This document shows positions 17,024-22,294 of a DNA stretch of 23,932 nucleotides, one piece after another; positions within the stretch are counted from its first letter, which is position 1, and every line of letters begins with the position of its first letter. The DNA is from a virus. The notes below the pieces were generated by a model. That model was not told where the DNA came from and searched no databases. It saw only the letters and a list, made by a program, of their open reading frames with translations. The DNA lies in IMG/VR virus record IMGVR_UViG_3300046459_000097, positions 1 through 23,932 of that record. One strand, written 5' to 3'. The translations under genes were made by a program, and so were the position numbers.

Positions 17024-17227
17024 TCATGCCAAAGCATCAGCCACAGCGGACTTAATGGCGACCTTCCGGCTGTCGATATCAGCCTCGGTCATCGAGACCA
17101 CCTGTGCTGGCGAAAGGCCTAACGCTCTCGGGTTGATCCCAATCTGACGCAGGCTTACACCGAGATCCCGCTGGTTCTTCCGCAAGGCTCTCGGGTTTGT
17201 GCCCAGGGCTCTACTCGATCTTTTCAT
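17024..17227 (-). CDS. 67-residue heptapeptide-repeat protein
   Basis: A short basic protein with an unusual tandem repeat: RALGTNP, RALRKNQ, RDLGVSL, RQIGINP, RALGLSP, that is five seven-residue units of the form R-x-(L/I)-G-x-(N/S)-P near residues 6-40. After these comes a non-repetitive helical tail (TEADIDSRKVAIKSAVADAL). I chose ATG 17227; a TTG two codons earlier lies closer to GAGG and is a possible start. No known family is obvious to me. It sits between tail genes and could be a small tail or DNA-linked structural piece. Confidence 0.55.
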   Translation of the reverse strand: MKRSSRALGTNPRALRKNQRDLGVSLRQIGINPRALGLSPAQVVSMTEADIDSRKVAIKSAVADALA

Positions 17228-17261
17228 TTGCAATGGTCCTCATTGGTCCGCGGCGACCGAT

Positions 17262-17420
17262 CTACGGCAGGCGCCACCAGAATGCAGCGGCGCAGATGGT
17301 GTGATAGACCGCCCGCGCTGCCTCCTGCGGGGTCGTGATGACGATCATGATCCTACGGACCCAGCGGCGCTTGTAGGTGCCCACATGGGGCAGCTCGATG
17401 TACGATAGCAGTTTGAGCAT
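17262..17420 (-). CDS. 52-residue hypothetical protein with amphipathic/hydrophobic helix
   Basis: Encodes MLKLLSYIELPHVGTYKRRW and then VRRIMIVITT, EAARAVYH and a C-terminal CAAAFWWRLP. The start is six bases after the stop of the collar fibre, where TAAGG serves as both stop and ribosome site. The cluster of Arg and Lys followed by hydrophobic residues may let it bind membrane. No known domain. Translation is supported by the ribosome site and tight packing, not by homology. Confidence 0.5.
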   Translation of the reverse strand: MLKLLSYIELPHVGTYKRRWVRRIMIVITTPQEAARAVYHTICAAAFWWRLP

Positions 17421-17426
17421 GGGGCC

Positions 17427-18257
17427 TTAGGTCTTGATGCAGGCCAGGACAGTCGCGGAATAGGGCCGCGCCTCGTTACCATCGGCACTGCCTGCGGAAG
17501 TCGTGAAGCCGTAGGTGTGCGTGTGGTTCGCGCTGATTCCTGAAGTGGTGCCACTGAAGGCGTGCTCGTGGTTGATGTCCACAGCGCTAGTGTTCATCGC
17601 GATACCAAACGCACCGCTGAAGCCTGCGCCACCGCTTGTGGGGGCCGCTGTAACAGCACTAGCGCCCACGTAAGGATGCGAGTGCGGGTTGCTGCGGTTC
17701 ATCGATCCCGTAGTGCCGCTGTACGTGTGCGTGTGGTCGTTGGACACAGCACTCGTGGTCCCGCCACCCGTGTGGGTGTGCGTGAGATTCTGCGGGTTCT
17801 GCACGGTGCCGACAGGGCCAGAGAAGCTGGCGCCCTTGTGTCTGCGGAAGCGGTCCCTGAGGTCCGGCACGTTGAACGTGGTGCTGCCGTCGCCAGCGCC
17901 CCAGGTTGTCGAAATGGCCGCGAAGAGATCCGCGTAGGTCGTGCGGGACACCGCTTGGCCGTCGCATGCCAACCAGCCCGTGGGGGCCGTGGGCATGCCG
18001 AAGTCCTGAATGGCGCCCGCAGGCACCGCGCCGTTCGCCCGGAGCACACCGCCGACCAAGAGCGCCGCTACGGCGTCAATCTGGGCCTGGGTGCTGTTGA
18101 GAGCAGCATCGGTGAAGTTCGGGAACGTGGCCTTGATGGTCGACTTGATCAGTCGGAGGTGGTCGTCGGTGCCGGAAAGAGGGTCCGAGGCGGCCGGATT
18201 AGACGGGACGAGGCCCGAGATGTGGGTGGCGGTCTCTAAGGGCACCGTGGGTTCCAT
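17427..18257 (-). CDS. Tail fibre protein with phage tail collar domain and HxH iron-site motifs
   Basis: First gene of the minus-strand block, 276 residues. The N-terminus has the THISGLVPSNPAASDPLSGT module with DDHLRLIKSTI (31-41), common ahead of collar fibres. Residues 81-137 are a tail collar domain: IQDFGMPTAPTGWLACDG, then SRTTYADLF and TTFNVPDLRDRF. The C-terminal part carries five H-x-H motifs (H160/162, H175/177, H192/194, H230/232, H245/247). In the tip of T4 long tail fibre gp37 such motifs from three chains coordinate iron along the axis, so a metal-stabilised needle-like tip is plausible. No good ribosome site is seen before ATG 18257. Confidence 0.88.
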   Translation of the reverse strand: MEPTVPLETATHISGLVPSNPAASDPLSGTDDHLRLIKSTIKATFPNFTDAALNSTQAQIDAVAALLVGGVLRANGAVPAGAIQDFGMPTAPTGWLACDGQAVSRTTYADLFAAISTTWGAGDGSTTFNVPDLRDRFRRHKGASFSGPVGTVQNPQNLTHTHTGGGTTSAVSNDHTHTYSGTTGSMNRSNPHSHPYVGASAVTAAPTSGGAGFSGAFGIAMNTSAVDINHEHAFSGTTSGISANHTHTYGFTTSAGSADGNEARPYSATVLACIKT

Positions 18258-18394
18258 AAATTGTGGTCAGAATGAGAGACATCAATCGGCCTCTCTGGTA
18301 TAGGTGGGGGCGCTTGGGTGGTAACCCATTGATATTGCTGCACATGAGCTAAAGGTAGGCTTATTTGCGGCAAAATGGCCCCAATGTTGCCCTT

Positions 18395-18447
18395 ATGGGA
18401 CCCGTGGATGGGACCCAAAGACCGCGGCGCGAGATCCGATGGGACCC
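18395..18447. repeat. Three direct copies of ATGGGACCC
   Basis: ATGGGACCC occurs at 18395-18403, 18408-18416 and 18439-18447, spaced 13 and 31 bases apart. Copies are perfect. Upstream of the minus-strand block, they could be binding sites for a late-gene activator or early repressor. Confidence 0.65.
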
Positions 18448-18478
18448 ACTGGGCTCCCAAAGGAGACACCGCAGCCGT

Positions 18479-18534
18479 AAGCCCCGCCGCCGCCGCCCTT
18501 CAAGCCAAGGAAGCTTGAAGTCGCGTCGGGGCTT
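18479..18534. repeat. Compound hairpin 1
   Basis: Outer arms AAGCCCCG (18479-18486) and CGGGGCTT (18527-18534) enclose inner arms CTTCAAGC (18498-18505) and GCTTGAAG (18513-18520) around a 7-base loop. Both stems are perfect 8-base pairs. No T run follows on either strand, so this is not an ordinary intrinsic terminator. Confidence 0.75.
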
Positions 18535-18581
18535 GACGCCAAATTAGGATCCCTTTCGTCGGGAGAGGCTCATTTTTTCCC

Positions 18582-18606
18582 CTAGTCCCCCGCGCTAGTC
18601 CCCCGC
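18582..18606. repeat. Tandem repeat of CTAGTCCCCCGC
   Basis: Two perfect copies of a 12-base unit at 18582-18593 and 18595-18606, period 13. It lies just after a T6 run (18573-18578) in the control region. Function unknown. Confidence 0.65.
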
Positions 18607-18641
18607 ATGACCCACAAGCCCTTGGTATCGTGGGGTTTCCT

Positions 18642-18658
18642 CCGGTTATCATAACCGG
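18642..18658. promoter_or_regulatory. Perfect 17-base palindrome, candidate repressor operator
   Basis: CCGGTTATCATAACCGG: 8-base arms around a single central C. Length, perfect symmetry and odd centre are those of operators for dimeric helix-turn-helix repressors of temperate phages. It lies in the divergent control region. No second identical copy was noticed in the window. Confidence 0.55.
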
Positions 18659-18666
18659 CTATGGGC

Positions 18667-18710
18667 ATACGCGTGGGCGTATAGACCCTCGGTATACGGG
18701 GGCGCGTATA
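18667..18710. repeat. Pair of ATACG/CGTAT dyads
   Basis: ATACGC-GTGG-GCGTAT (18667-18682) and TATACG-N6-CGTATA (18693-18710), with centres 27 bases apart. Related dyads at short spacing suggest two adjacent sites for one regulator, different from the palindrome at 18642. Confidence 0.55.
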
Positions 18711-18723
18711 GGCGCGTAACGAC

Positions 18724-18798
18724 ATTGCGCATTGAGCGGTGTTCGAGCAATATTGTTGCGCGATAGATTGTTGCGCCACCAGGCCTAAGCCGCGCAAT
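18724..18798. repeat. ATTGCGC / ATTGTTGCGC repeat cluster
   Basis: ATTGTTGCGC is present twice at 18752-18761 and 18767-18776 (period 15); ATTGCGC at 18724-18730 is matched by the inverse GCGCAAT at 18792-18798. An A/T-rich stretch AATAAAATTA follows. Could be an origin-like iteron patch or regulator sites; I see no DnaA box. Confidence 0.5.
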
Positions 18799-18818
18799 AA
18801 AATTACGTAGGGGGTGGG

Positions 18819-18843
18819 GTGTCCGGCCTTATATAGGCGACAC
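18819..18843. repeat. Imperfect inverted repeat GTGTC...GACAC with GCCT/AGGC core
   Basis: GTGTC (18819-18823) and GACAC (18839-18843) enclose GCCT-TATAT-AGGC. The central TATATA is the most promoter-like short run in this part, but has no matching -35 on either side. Confidence 0.45.
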
Positions 18844-18852
18844 CGGCTGAAT

Positions 18853-18933
18853 AGGCCCTAGGAGCCCCAGCGAGCCCCGTGGATTCGTTCGTTTCCCAAG
18901 GGGCTAGTGGGATAGCCCGCGCTCCTAAGGCCT
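18853..18933. repeat. Compound hairpin 2
   Basis: Outer arms of 13 bases (18853-18865 and 18921-18933) pair at 12 of 13 positions (AGGCCCTAGGAGC with GCTCCTAAGGCCT). Inside lies AGCCCC (18873-18878) with GGGGCT (18900-18905). This 81-base structure repeats the architecture of compound hairpin 1 and lies about 140 bases ahead of the first early gene. Confidence 0.7.
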
Positions 18934-19000
18934 CCCCACGGCCCTCCTAGCTCCCTCACGAATGCATAGCTGCCATGCGCATCCACTCGCATCATTTCGG

Positions 19001-19030
19001 TTGACGCGGGGGACCGAACGGCCCTTAGAT
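19001..19030 (+). promoter_or_regulatory. Weak candidate early promoter
   Basis: TTGACG (19001-19006) is five of six bases of the sigma-70 -35 consensus; TTAGAT 18 bases downstream is a poor -10. It lies properly ahead of the first plus-strand gene. The -10 weakness makes this tentative. Confidence 0.25.
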
Positions 19031-19070
19031 GCATGAACACATCGCAACCCATTTGACACGAAAGACCGCA

Positions 19071-19274
19071 ATGTCACGTAACAACCGAATGACCCCTAAG
19101 GAAGCCGCCGCCCTTGTCGTCCCCTTGCTCGCAGCTCGGACAGACGAGCGTGACGACGTCGCGGAGGTGCTCACCCTTGAGTACGAGGCCACCGCGACCC
19201 CCGACGAATATGCGGAGTATCTCGACATCGTTGGCGACATGCTCGGCACCCTCCCAAGCCCTTACCACAAGTAG
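19071..19274 (+). CDS. First early gene, 67-residue acidic hypothetical protein
   Basis: Start at ATG 19071 is preferred because the bases before it (GACCGCAATGTC) echo those of the next gene; an in-frame ATG at 19029 would add 14 residues but lacks a ribosome site. The protein MSRNNRMTPKEAAALVVPLL is followed by acidic helices (DDVAEVLTLEYEA, PDEYAEYLDIVGDML). It has no known domain. Its place at the head of the early block suggests early expression and a host-directed or regulatory job, but this is inference. Confidence 0.55.
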   Translation: MSRNNRMTPKEAAALVVPLLAARTDERDDVAEVLTLEYEATATPDEYAEYLDIVGDMLGTLPSPYHK

Positions 19275-19289
19275 ACCGCAGGAAACCCA

Positions 19290-19388
19290 ATGTCTCACCA
19301 ACAGAAGCAAATCATCGCAGCGATCCGCAAGGCCGAATTGGCCGCATACCGCACAGGTAGCGCAGCTACCGCTGCTAACGGCAAGTAA
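19290..19388 (+). CDS. 32-residue hypothetical peptide
   Basis: ATG 19290 is preceded by AGGAA at good spacing. It encodes MSHQQKQIIAAIRKAELAAY and ends TAANGK: a single basic amphipathic helix with an alanine/threonine tail. It fills the gap between two other early genes and ends 14 bases before the next start. The ribosome site is the main support. Confidence 0.5.
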   Translation: MSHQQKQIIAAIRKAELAAYRTGSAATAANGK

Positions 19389-19402
19389 TCGAGGGGACGC
19401 AC

Positions 19403-19666
19403 ATGGCCTATCAACTCACCATCTCGGAAATGCTTGAAGCTCTCCGCGTCGCGGGTGCTCCGAAGGAAGCTCGCCGCTTCGAAAAGGCCATAGAGGCCAT
19501 CAGCACCGCTATGGCGGAAACCCTCGCTGATAAGGTCGGCATTGACTGCGGGGACGTGACGGATGGCTGCGGCATGTTCGCAGCACCGTTCTATCCCGCG
19601 CATGAAGGTCAGCCGCTCCCCGACGCTCTGGAGGGTTTCGACAACAGCGAGGAGTGGTCCGAATGA
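19403..19666 (+). CDS. 87-residue hypothetical early protein
   Basis: ATG 19403 follows GAGGGG six bases away. The N-terminal half is helical (SEMLEALRVAG, EARRFEKAIEAISTAMAE), and the C-terminal half has two cysteines (DCGDVTDGCGMF, about 48-59) and an acidic tail. I do not recognise a family. The stop overlaps the start of a micro membrane protein (ATGA), suggesting that the two are made together. Confidence 0.65.
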   Translation: MAYQLTISEMLEALRVAGAPKEARRFEKAIEAISTAMAETLADKVGIDCGDVTDGCGMFAAPFYPAHEGQPLPDALEGFDNSEEWSE

Positions 19667-19761
19667 TTGAGTTTATTTGTGCCGTGATCGGCGCCGTGGG
19701 GCTGTATCTGCTGATCATGCGTATCCTGTGGGACGGCTTTTGCAACACGCGGCCCGATTAG
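19663..19761 (+). CDS. 32-residue single-pass membrane peptide
   Basis: Starts inside the stop of the preceding gene (ATGA). The sequence MIEFICAVIGAVGLYLLIMR followed by ILWDGFCNTRPD is one clear transmembrane helix with a positively charged end after it (R20). Too short for usual gene finders. Coupled translation and the strongly hydrophobic frame argue for a real gene. Function unknown. Confidence 0.55.
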   Translation: MIEFICAVIGAVGLYLLIMRILWDGFCNTRPD

Positions 19762-19789
19762 GCCCCTAGGCTCCCCAACGTCCCCGAAC

Positions 19790-19867
19790 GGCCCGCGGCG
19801 CATATGTGCCTCCGGGCCTTAGGGCATTAGAGGGGCGAGTTGCGCCCTGATAGCTGCCAGATGATGA
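19790..19867 (+). repeat. Intergenic leader cassette, copy 1
   Basis: A compound hairpin (GGCCCG 19790-19795 with CGGGCC 19813-19818, inner dyad GGCGCATATGTGCC) is followed by CCTTAGGGCATTAGAGGGGC (19817-19836) and CGCCCTGATAGCTGCCA (19843-19859). The last two blocks are identical in copy 2 at 20195-20264. It lies directly upstream of the gene at 19880. Confidence 0.7.
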
Positions 19868-19879
19868 GAGGATGCCACG

Positions 19880-20173
19880 ATGCACCGCTATGACGTTGAG
19901 TTTACCGATACGTTCGCAGGCGAAGCTAACTACTCATGGGTGAAGCGTGCGGTCGTCACCGTGCCCGAACTCACACACTACGGATACACGGGCTCCACGG
20001 ATGGCAGCTACGCGCGTGCCAATCGCTCGCAGCGCCGCGAGGTCATGAAGCAGGCCAAAGCCGCCCTAGGTCTCACAGGGGTTCGTGGGGTCACTAGCGA
20101 GCACGGCGACATGATCGAATTCCGCCCGTACCGGTGGTGCGCCGTCATGTTCATCACGTGGAAAGACGACTAG
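19880..20173 (+). CDS. 97-residue conserved phage hypothetical protein
   Basis: ATG 19880 follows GAGAGG eight bases upstream. The first half is beta-like with aromatic residues (YDVEFTDTFAGEANYSWVKR), then a helix rich in R, K and A (SQRREVMKQAKAALGL, about 49-64), and a C-terminal strand pair with GDMIEFRPYRWCAVMFITW. The GD-IE-RP--CAV-FI pattern is one I associate with small early proteins of unknown function found in many phages. Preceded by the intergenic cassette copy 1. Confidence 0.65.
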   Translation: MHRYDVEFTDTFAGEANYSWVKRAVVTVPELTHYGYTGSTDGSYARANRSQRREVMKQAKAALGLTGVRGVTSEHGDMIEFRPYRWCAVMFITWKDD

Positions 20174-20194
20174 GCCGCGATCCATAGGCTTTAC

Positions 20195-20264
20195 GGCGGG
20201 CTCCTTAGGGATACCCGCCTTAGGGCATTAGAGGGGCATTCCGCCCTGATAGCTGCCACATGAT
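20195..20264 (+). repeat. Intergenic leader cassette, copy 2
   Basis: Hairpin GGCGGG (20195-20200) with CCCGCC (20214-20219), inner TCC-TTAG-GGA, followed by CCTTAGGGCATTAGAGGGGC (20218-20237) and CGCCCTGATAGCTGCCA (20242-20258). The stem sequence differs from copy 1, but its position relative to the conserved blocks is the same; the short linker between blocks is 4 bases here and 6 in copy 1. Confidence 0.7.
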
Positions 20265-20277
20265 AGGAGATGACCAC

Positions 20278-20715
20278 ATGCGCACCATCGACCAAATGAT
20301 CCAATCGGAAGTCCTCGTTTGCCTCTCGTCACTCGTTTCGACGCTTGCCGAGGGCTACGGAACGATTGCTGGGGCTCGCAATCCGCTTGCCGAGTTGTCG
20401 GAGCAGGCAATGGAGATTGCTTCGCCCGTGCCTGACTATGAGGAGGCAGCGCTTCAATACCGCGCAAAGGGATTGCCCATCCTGCAAGGCCGCGACGCAG
20501 AGAAATACTGCGCGCTGTTCGATATCGAACCCTATGACCGCGAGGTCTTCGAGCACTGGGCTGTTACCGATTGGCTCGCTGACAAGCTGATCGCCGCTGG
20601 CGAGAAGGTCGATAAAGACTTCGCAGGCATGTGCGTGTGGGCGCGGACCACCACGGGCCAAGGGATCGCACAGGACTACGTGATCCAGTGCATCCACAAG
20701 TCTCTCCAAACCTAA
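20278..20715 (+). CDS. 145-residue conserved early hypothetical protein
   Basis: I use ATG 20278, eight bases after TAGGAG; an ATG at 20260 lies within the leader repeat and has no ribosome site. The C-terminal half has a recognisable pattern: EVFEHWAVTDWLADKLIAAG, EKVDKDFAGMCVWARTTTGQ, then GIAQDYVIQ (about residues 84-138). This block recurs in phage and plasmid proteins of unknown function. The rest is helical, with an L-x-E-L-S-E-Q-A segment. Possibly a host-interaction protein; nothing shows the activity. Confidence 0.7.
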   Translation: MRTIDQMIQSEVLVCLSSLVSTLAEGYGTIAGARNPLAELSEQAMEIASPVPDYEEAALQYRAKGLPILQGRDAEKYCALFDIEPYDREVFEHWAVTDWLADKLIAAGEKVDKDFAGMCVWARTTTGQGIAQDYVIQCIHKSLQT

Positions 20716-20731
20716 CAGAGCCCGAAACCTA

Positions 20732-20775
20732 GGGGAGCCCCACGCTCCCCAATGGTCGACGCGTATCCGCGCGTC
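20732..20775 (+). repeat. Two adjacent perfect hairpins
   Basis: GGGGAGC-CCCAC-GCTCCCC (20732-20750) and GACGCG-TATCCG-CGCGTC (20758-20775), both perfect, in the 117-base gap after the 145-residue gene. No T run follows. The site has the same place (after a gene, before the next leader) as the two leader cassettes but a different sequence. Confidence 0.65.
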
Positions 20776-20832
20776 CTGATGATGGGCAATGCAAATCGTC
20801 GGAAACCCCTTGTTTCATAGGAGCAAACGGCA

Positions 20833-21111
20833 ATGACCAAAGTATACATCGTGCAAGGCGAACACTTCCACTGCCCAGGCTCACCGCTAACGGTTCACGC
20901 AACGCGCGAAAGCGCCAACCGTGCGGCTGCGGCCATCGTCAATGATCTGCTGGATTGGATCGAACTGCCCCAGGACGCAAACCCGGAGACGTGGGAAGCC
21001 GCCTTGCTGCGGGCCCGCACCGAGCGCGCCGACCAATGGGGCTGCTCCCTTGACGAGTTGGGCGAGGACGGCGGTGACGTGTGGATCACCGAGCACGATG
21101 TGGAGGCCTGA
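20833..21111 (+). CDS. 92-residue conserved hypothetical protein
   Basis: ATG 20833 has TAGGAG ten bases upstream. MTKVYIVQGEHFHCPGSPLT begins with a strand and a His/Cys pair, then a helix (RESANRAAAAIVNDLLDWI), and a C-terminal acidic tail with a GGDVWITEHDVEA end. Such 'VYIV...' plus alanine-rich helix plus 'VWI.E..V' proteins are common small early genes in phages of Proteobacteria. Function unknown. It is followed three bases later by the next start. Confidence 0.65.
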   Translation: MTKVYIVQGEHFHCPGSPLTVHATRESANRAAAAIVNDLLDWIELPQDANPETWEAALLRARTERADQWGCSLDELGEDGGDVWITEHDVEA

Positions 21112-21114
21112 GCC

Positions 21115-21297
21115 ATGTCACCAAATGCAACGTGCGCCCACTGCGGACGCCCCATCAACGTGTTCACGCAGGATAGCACGCTCGAATTGATCCCGATGCG
21201 CCGCTACCACACCGCCTGTTACCACGAGGCCCTCGATGACCTCGCGGCCCAACGTTCCCTTGCCGACCTAGAGCAGGCCCGCCGCGATGCCCGCTGA
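21115..21297 (+). CDS. 60-residue zinc-ribbon-like protein
   Basis: Starts three bases past the preceding stop with GGAGG ten bases upstream. CAHCGRPI (7-14) and YHTACYHEAL (31-40) supply C7, C10, H32 and C35, a spacing suited to binding one zinc. The remainder is a charged helix (QRSLADLEQARRDAR). Such small ribbons in phages often act by binding host proteins or DNA; I have no direct support for one or the other. Its end overlaps the next gene by 11 bases. Confidence 0.6.
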   Translation: MSPNATCAHCGRPINVFTQDSTLELIPMRRYHTACYHEALDDLAAQRSLADLEQARRDAR

Positions 21298-21391
21298 TAG
21301 CAACGTGGACACCTGGGCGTTTTCATTCGCTCTCGCGCTGTGGCTCGGTGCCATGGCGTGGGGCATTGGTTTCATTGTGAGGTACATCTGA
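21287..21391 (+). CDS. 34-residue single-pass membrane peptide
   Basis: Encodes MPADSNVDTWAFSFALALWL then GAMAWGIGFIVRYI: a polar start, one long hydrophobic helix and a basic end. It overlaps the stop of the preceding gene by 11 bases and its TGA overlaps the next ATG (TGATG). The last 27 bases (21365-21391) recur at 22064-22090. The ribosome site is weak, so coupled translation is likely. Confidence 0.5.
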   Translation: MPADSNVDTWAFSFALALWLGAMAWGIGFIVRYI

Positions 21392-21930
21392 TGACTAAAC
21401 CTGATCACCACTTATCTGCCGACAGCGATTTGGCTGACAGACTGGATGCGATCTTCGACCGCATCGAGGTGTCGTGCGATTGGCGCTTGTCCTCCGAGGA
21501 GCGACAGCAAATTGCCCGCGCTGCGAATGCGCTGCGTCCTCAACCTCGGCCGGAAGCCGGTCCCTCGAATTGGAGGGAACTGGAAGGCGCGCAGCTTCCG
21601 GACATGAAGTCGGGCGTCAAAGCCCCGTTCCACTTTCGCCGCTACGTCAACGGCGTTGAGATGGCAGAAGACGTCGAGATCAGTAACGCATCGACGGTTC
21701 AAGAGGCTTTTGCGAAAGCCAGAGCGCTCTACGGCACCCCGCGCGGCATGGATTTGGTGCTCACCATCAATGAACCGCAGACAGTAGTGCCCCCTCGCGA
21801 GGAAATTCAGCAGGCGATCACGAACCTAGTGAACGACGGAAAGATCGGATTTCTATCGGTTAGGCACGCCTACACCGTGGCTGATGACATCCTCGCGCTC
21901 TCGCGCCCTCAGTCGGGGAGTGGCCAATGA
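21391..21930 (+). CDS. 179-residue hypothetical protein
   Basis: The ATG at 21391 overlaps the previous stop; GAGG lies eight bases upstream. An upstream in-frame ATG (21340) would lie fully inside the membrane peptide gene and is rejected. The N-terminal part is helical and acidic (DSDLADRLDAIFDRIE), the middle beta-like (PFHFRRYVNGVEMAEDVEIS), and the C-terminal part helical (REEIQQAITNLVNDGKIGFL). The 'FHFRRYVNGVEMAEDVEI...ASTVQEAFAKA' segment (about 78-110) is the most conserved-looking. I do not recognise a family. Confidence 0.6.
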   Translation: MTKPDHHLSADSDLADRLDAIFDRIEVSCDWRLSSEERQQIARAANALRPQPRPEAGPSNWRELEGAQLPDMKSGVKAPFHFRRYVNGVEMAEDVEISNASTVQEAFAKARALYGTPRGMDLVLTINEPQTVVPPREEIQQAITNLVNDGKIGFLSVRHAYTVADDILALSRPQSGSGQ

Positions 21931-22064
21931 AGTGCGCAGTCTTAATCTTCGCCGCAGGGTTCCTGGCGTGCCTGCTGGTCCTCGCGGCCCCAGGTCTCAC
22001 CGAGATGGCCTATGTTGCCTCTTGGATGGCGTGCCGAGCCGTGACGTCTGGCACGTGTCTGTGA
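21927..22064 (+). CDS. 45-residue membrane or secreted peptide
   Basis: Begins inside the stop of the preceding gene (ATGA). MKCAVLIFAAGFLACLLVLA is a hydrophobic N-terminus like a signal anchor or signal peptide, followed by APGLTEMAYVASWMACRAVT and SGTCL. Four cysteines, two of them in the last third, may pair if exported. No ribosome site beyond coupling. Function unknown. Confidence 0.5.
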   Translation: MKCAVLIFAAGFLACLLVLAAPGLTEMAYVASWMACRAVTSGTCL

Positions 22065-22090
22065 TTGGTTTCATTGTAAGGTTCATCTGA
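22064..22090 (+). repeat. 27-base direct repeat of 21365-21391
   Basis: Matches the end of the 34-residue membrane peptide gene with two substitutions (T for A, A for G). Read in the proper frame it still encodes GFIVRFI and a stop, against GFIVRYI in the intact gene, so it looks like a remnant of a duplicated gene end. The genes following both copies start MTK. Confidence 0.7.
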
Positions 22091-22111
22091 GCCCATTGAG
22101 GAGGACAGCAT

Positions 22112-22294
22112 ATGACTAAGTACACCCCGGCCCAACTCGACACCATCGCGCGCTATTGGAATTGCTTTGTTCGGCAGGATGAGGACGGAAACGTGGTGGG
22201 AAATTCGACGCCAGATGCGGAAACAGGCTGGCGCCCTATCTTCGCGGATCGCTGTCAACAGGCGCTCGCGGCCCCGCCACATACTACCCCGTAG
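22112..22294 (+). CDS. 60-residue hypothetical protein
   Basis: ATG 22112 follows GAGGAGG seven bases upstream, the strongest ribosome site of the early block. The protein begins MTKYTPAQLDTIARYWNCFV, ends with a proline-rich tail (AAPPHTTP), and has one aspartate- and glutamate-rich turn (RQDEDGNVVGN). No known domain. Its first codons match those of the gene at 21391 (ATGACTAA). Confidence 0.6.
   Translation: MTKYTPAQLDTIARYWNCFVRQDEDGNVVGNSTPDAETGWRPIFADRCQQALAAPPHTTP

Larger units (their letters stand above)
18258..19070. promoter_or_regulatory. Divergent control region between late and early blocks, no convincing gene
   Basis: About 810 bases between the leftward late genes and rightward early genes. 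Short open frames here have no ribosome sites and are formed from the repeats, so I do not call them. Both outward promoters and the lysis-lysogeny control are expected here. The individual repeats and dyads are listed separately. A TTGACG (19001-19006) with TTAGAT 18 bases on is the best plus-strand promoter guess; no convincing late promoter was found near 18258-18400. Confidence 0.6.

Noticed and set aside
18479-18578. Compound hairpin 1 plus the later T6 run as a terminator
   Set aside because: The T run starts 39 bases after the stem, too far for intrinsic termination.
18582-19052. Short minus-strand frames in the control region
   Set aside because: They run across the palindromes and repeats, lack ribosome sites and show no protein-like composition.
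19053-19058. Perfect TTGACA -35 hexamer
   Set aside because: No acceptable -10 at 16-18 bases; it would fire into the first early gene past its likely start.
18258-19070. tRNA or CRISPR-like structure in the repeat-rich region
   Set aside because: No cloverleaf with a TPsiC-like GGTTCGA arm and no regularly spaced repeat-spacer units.
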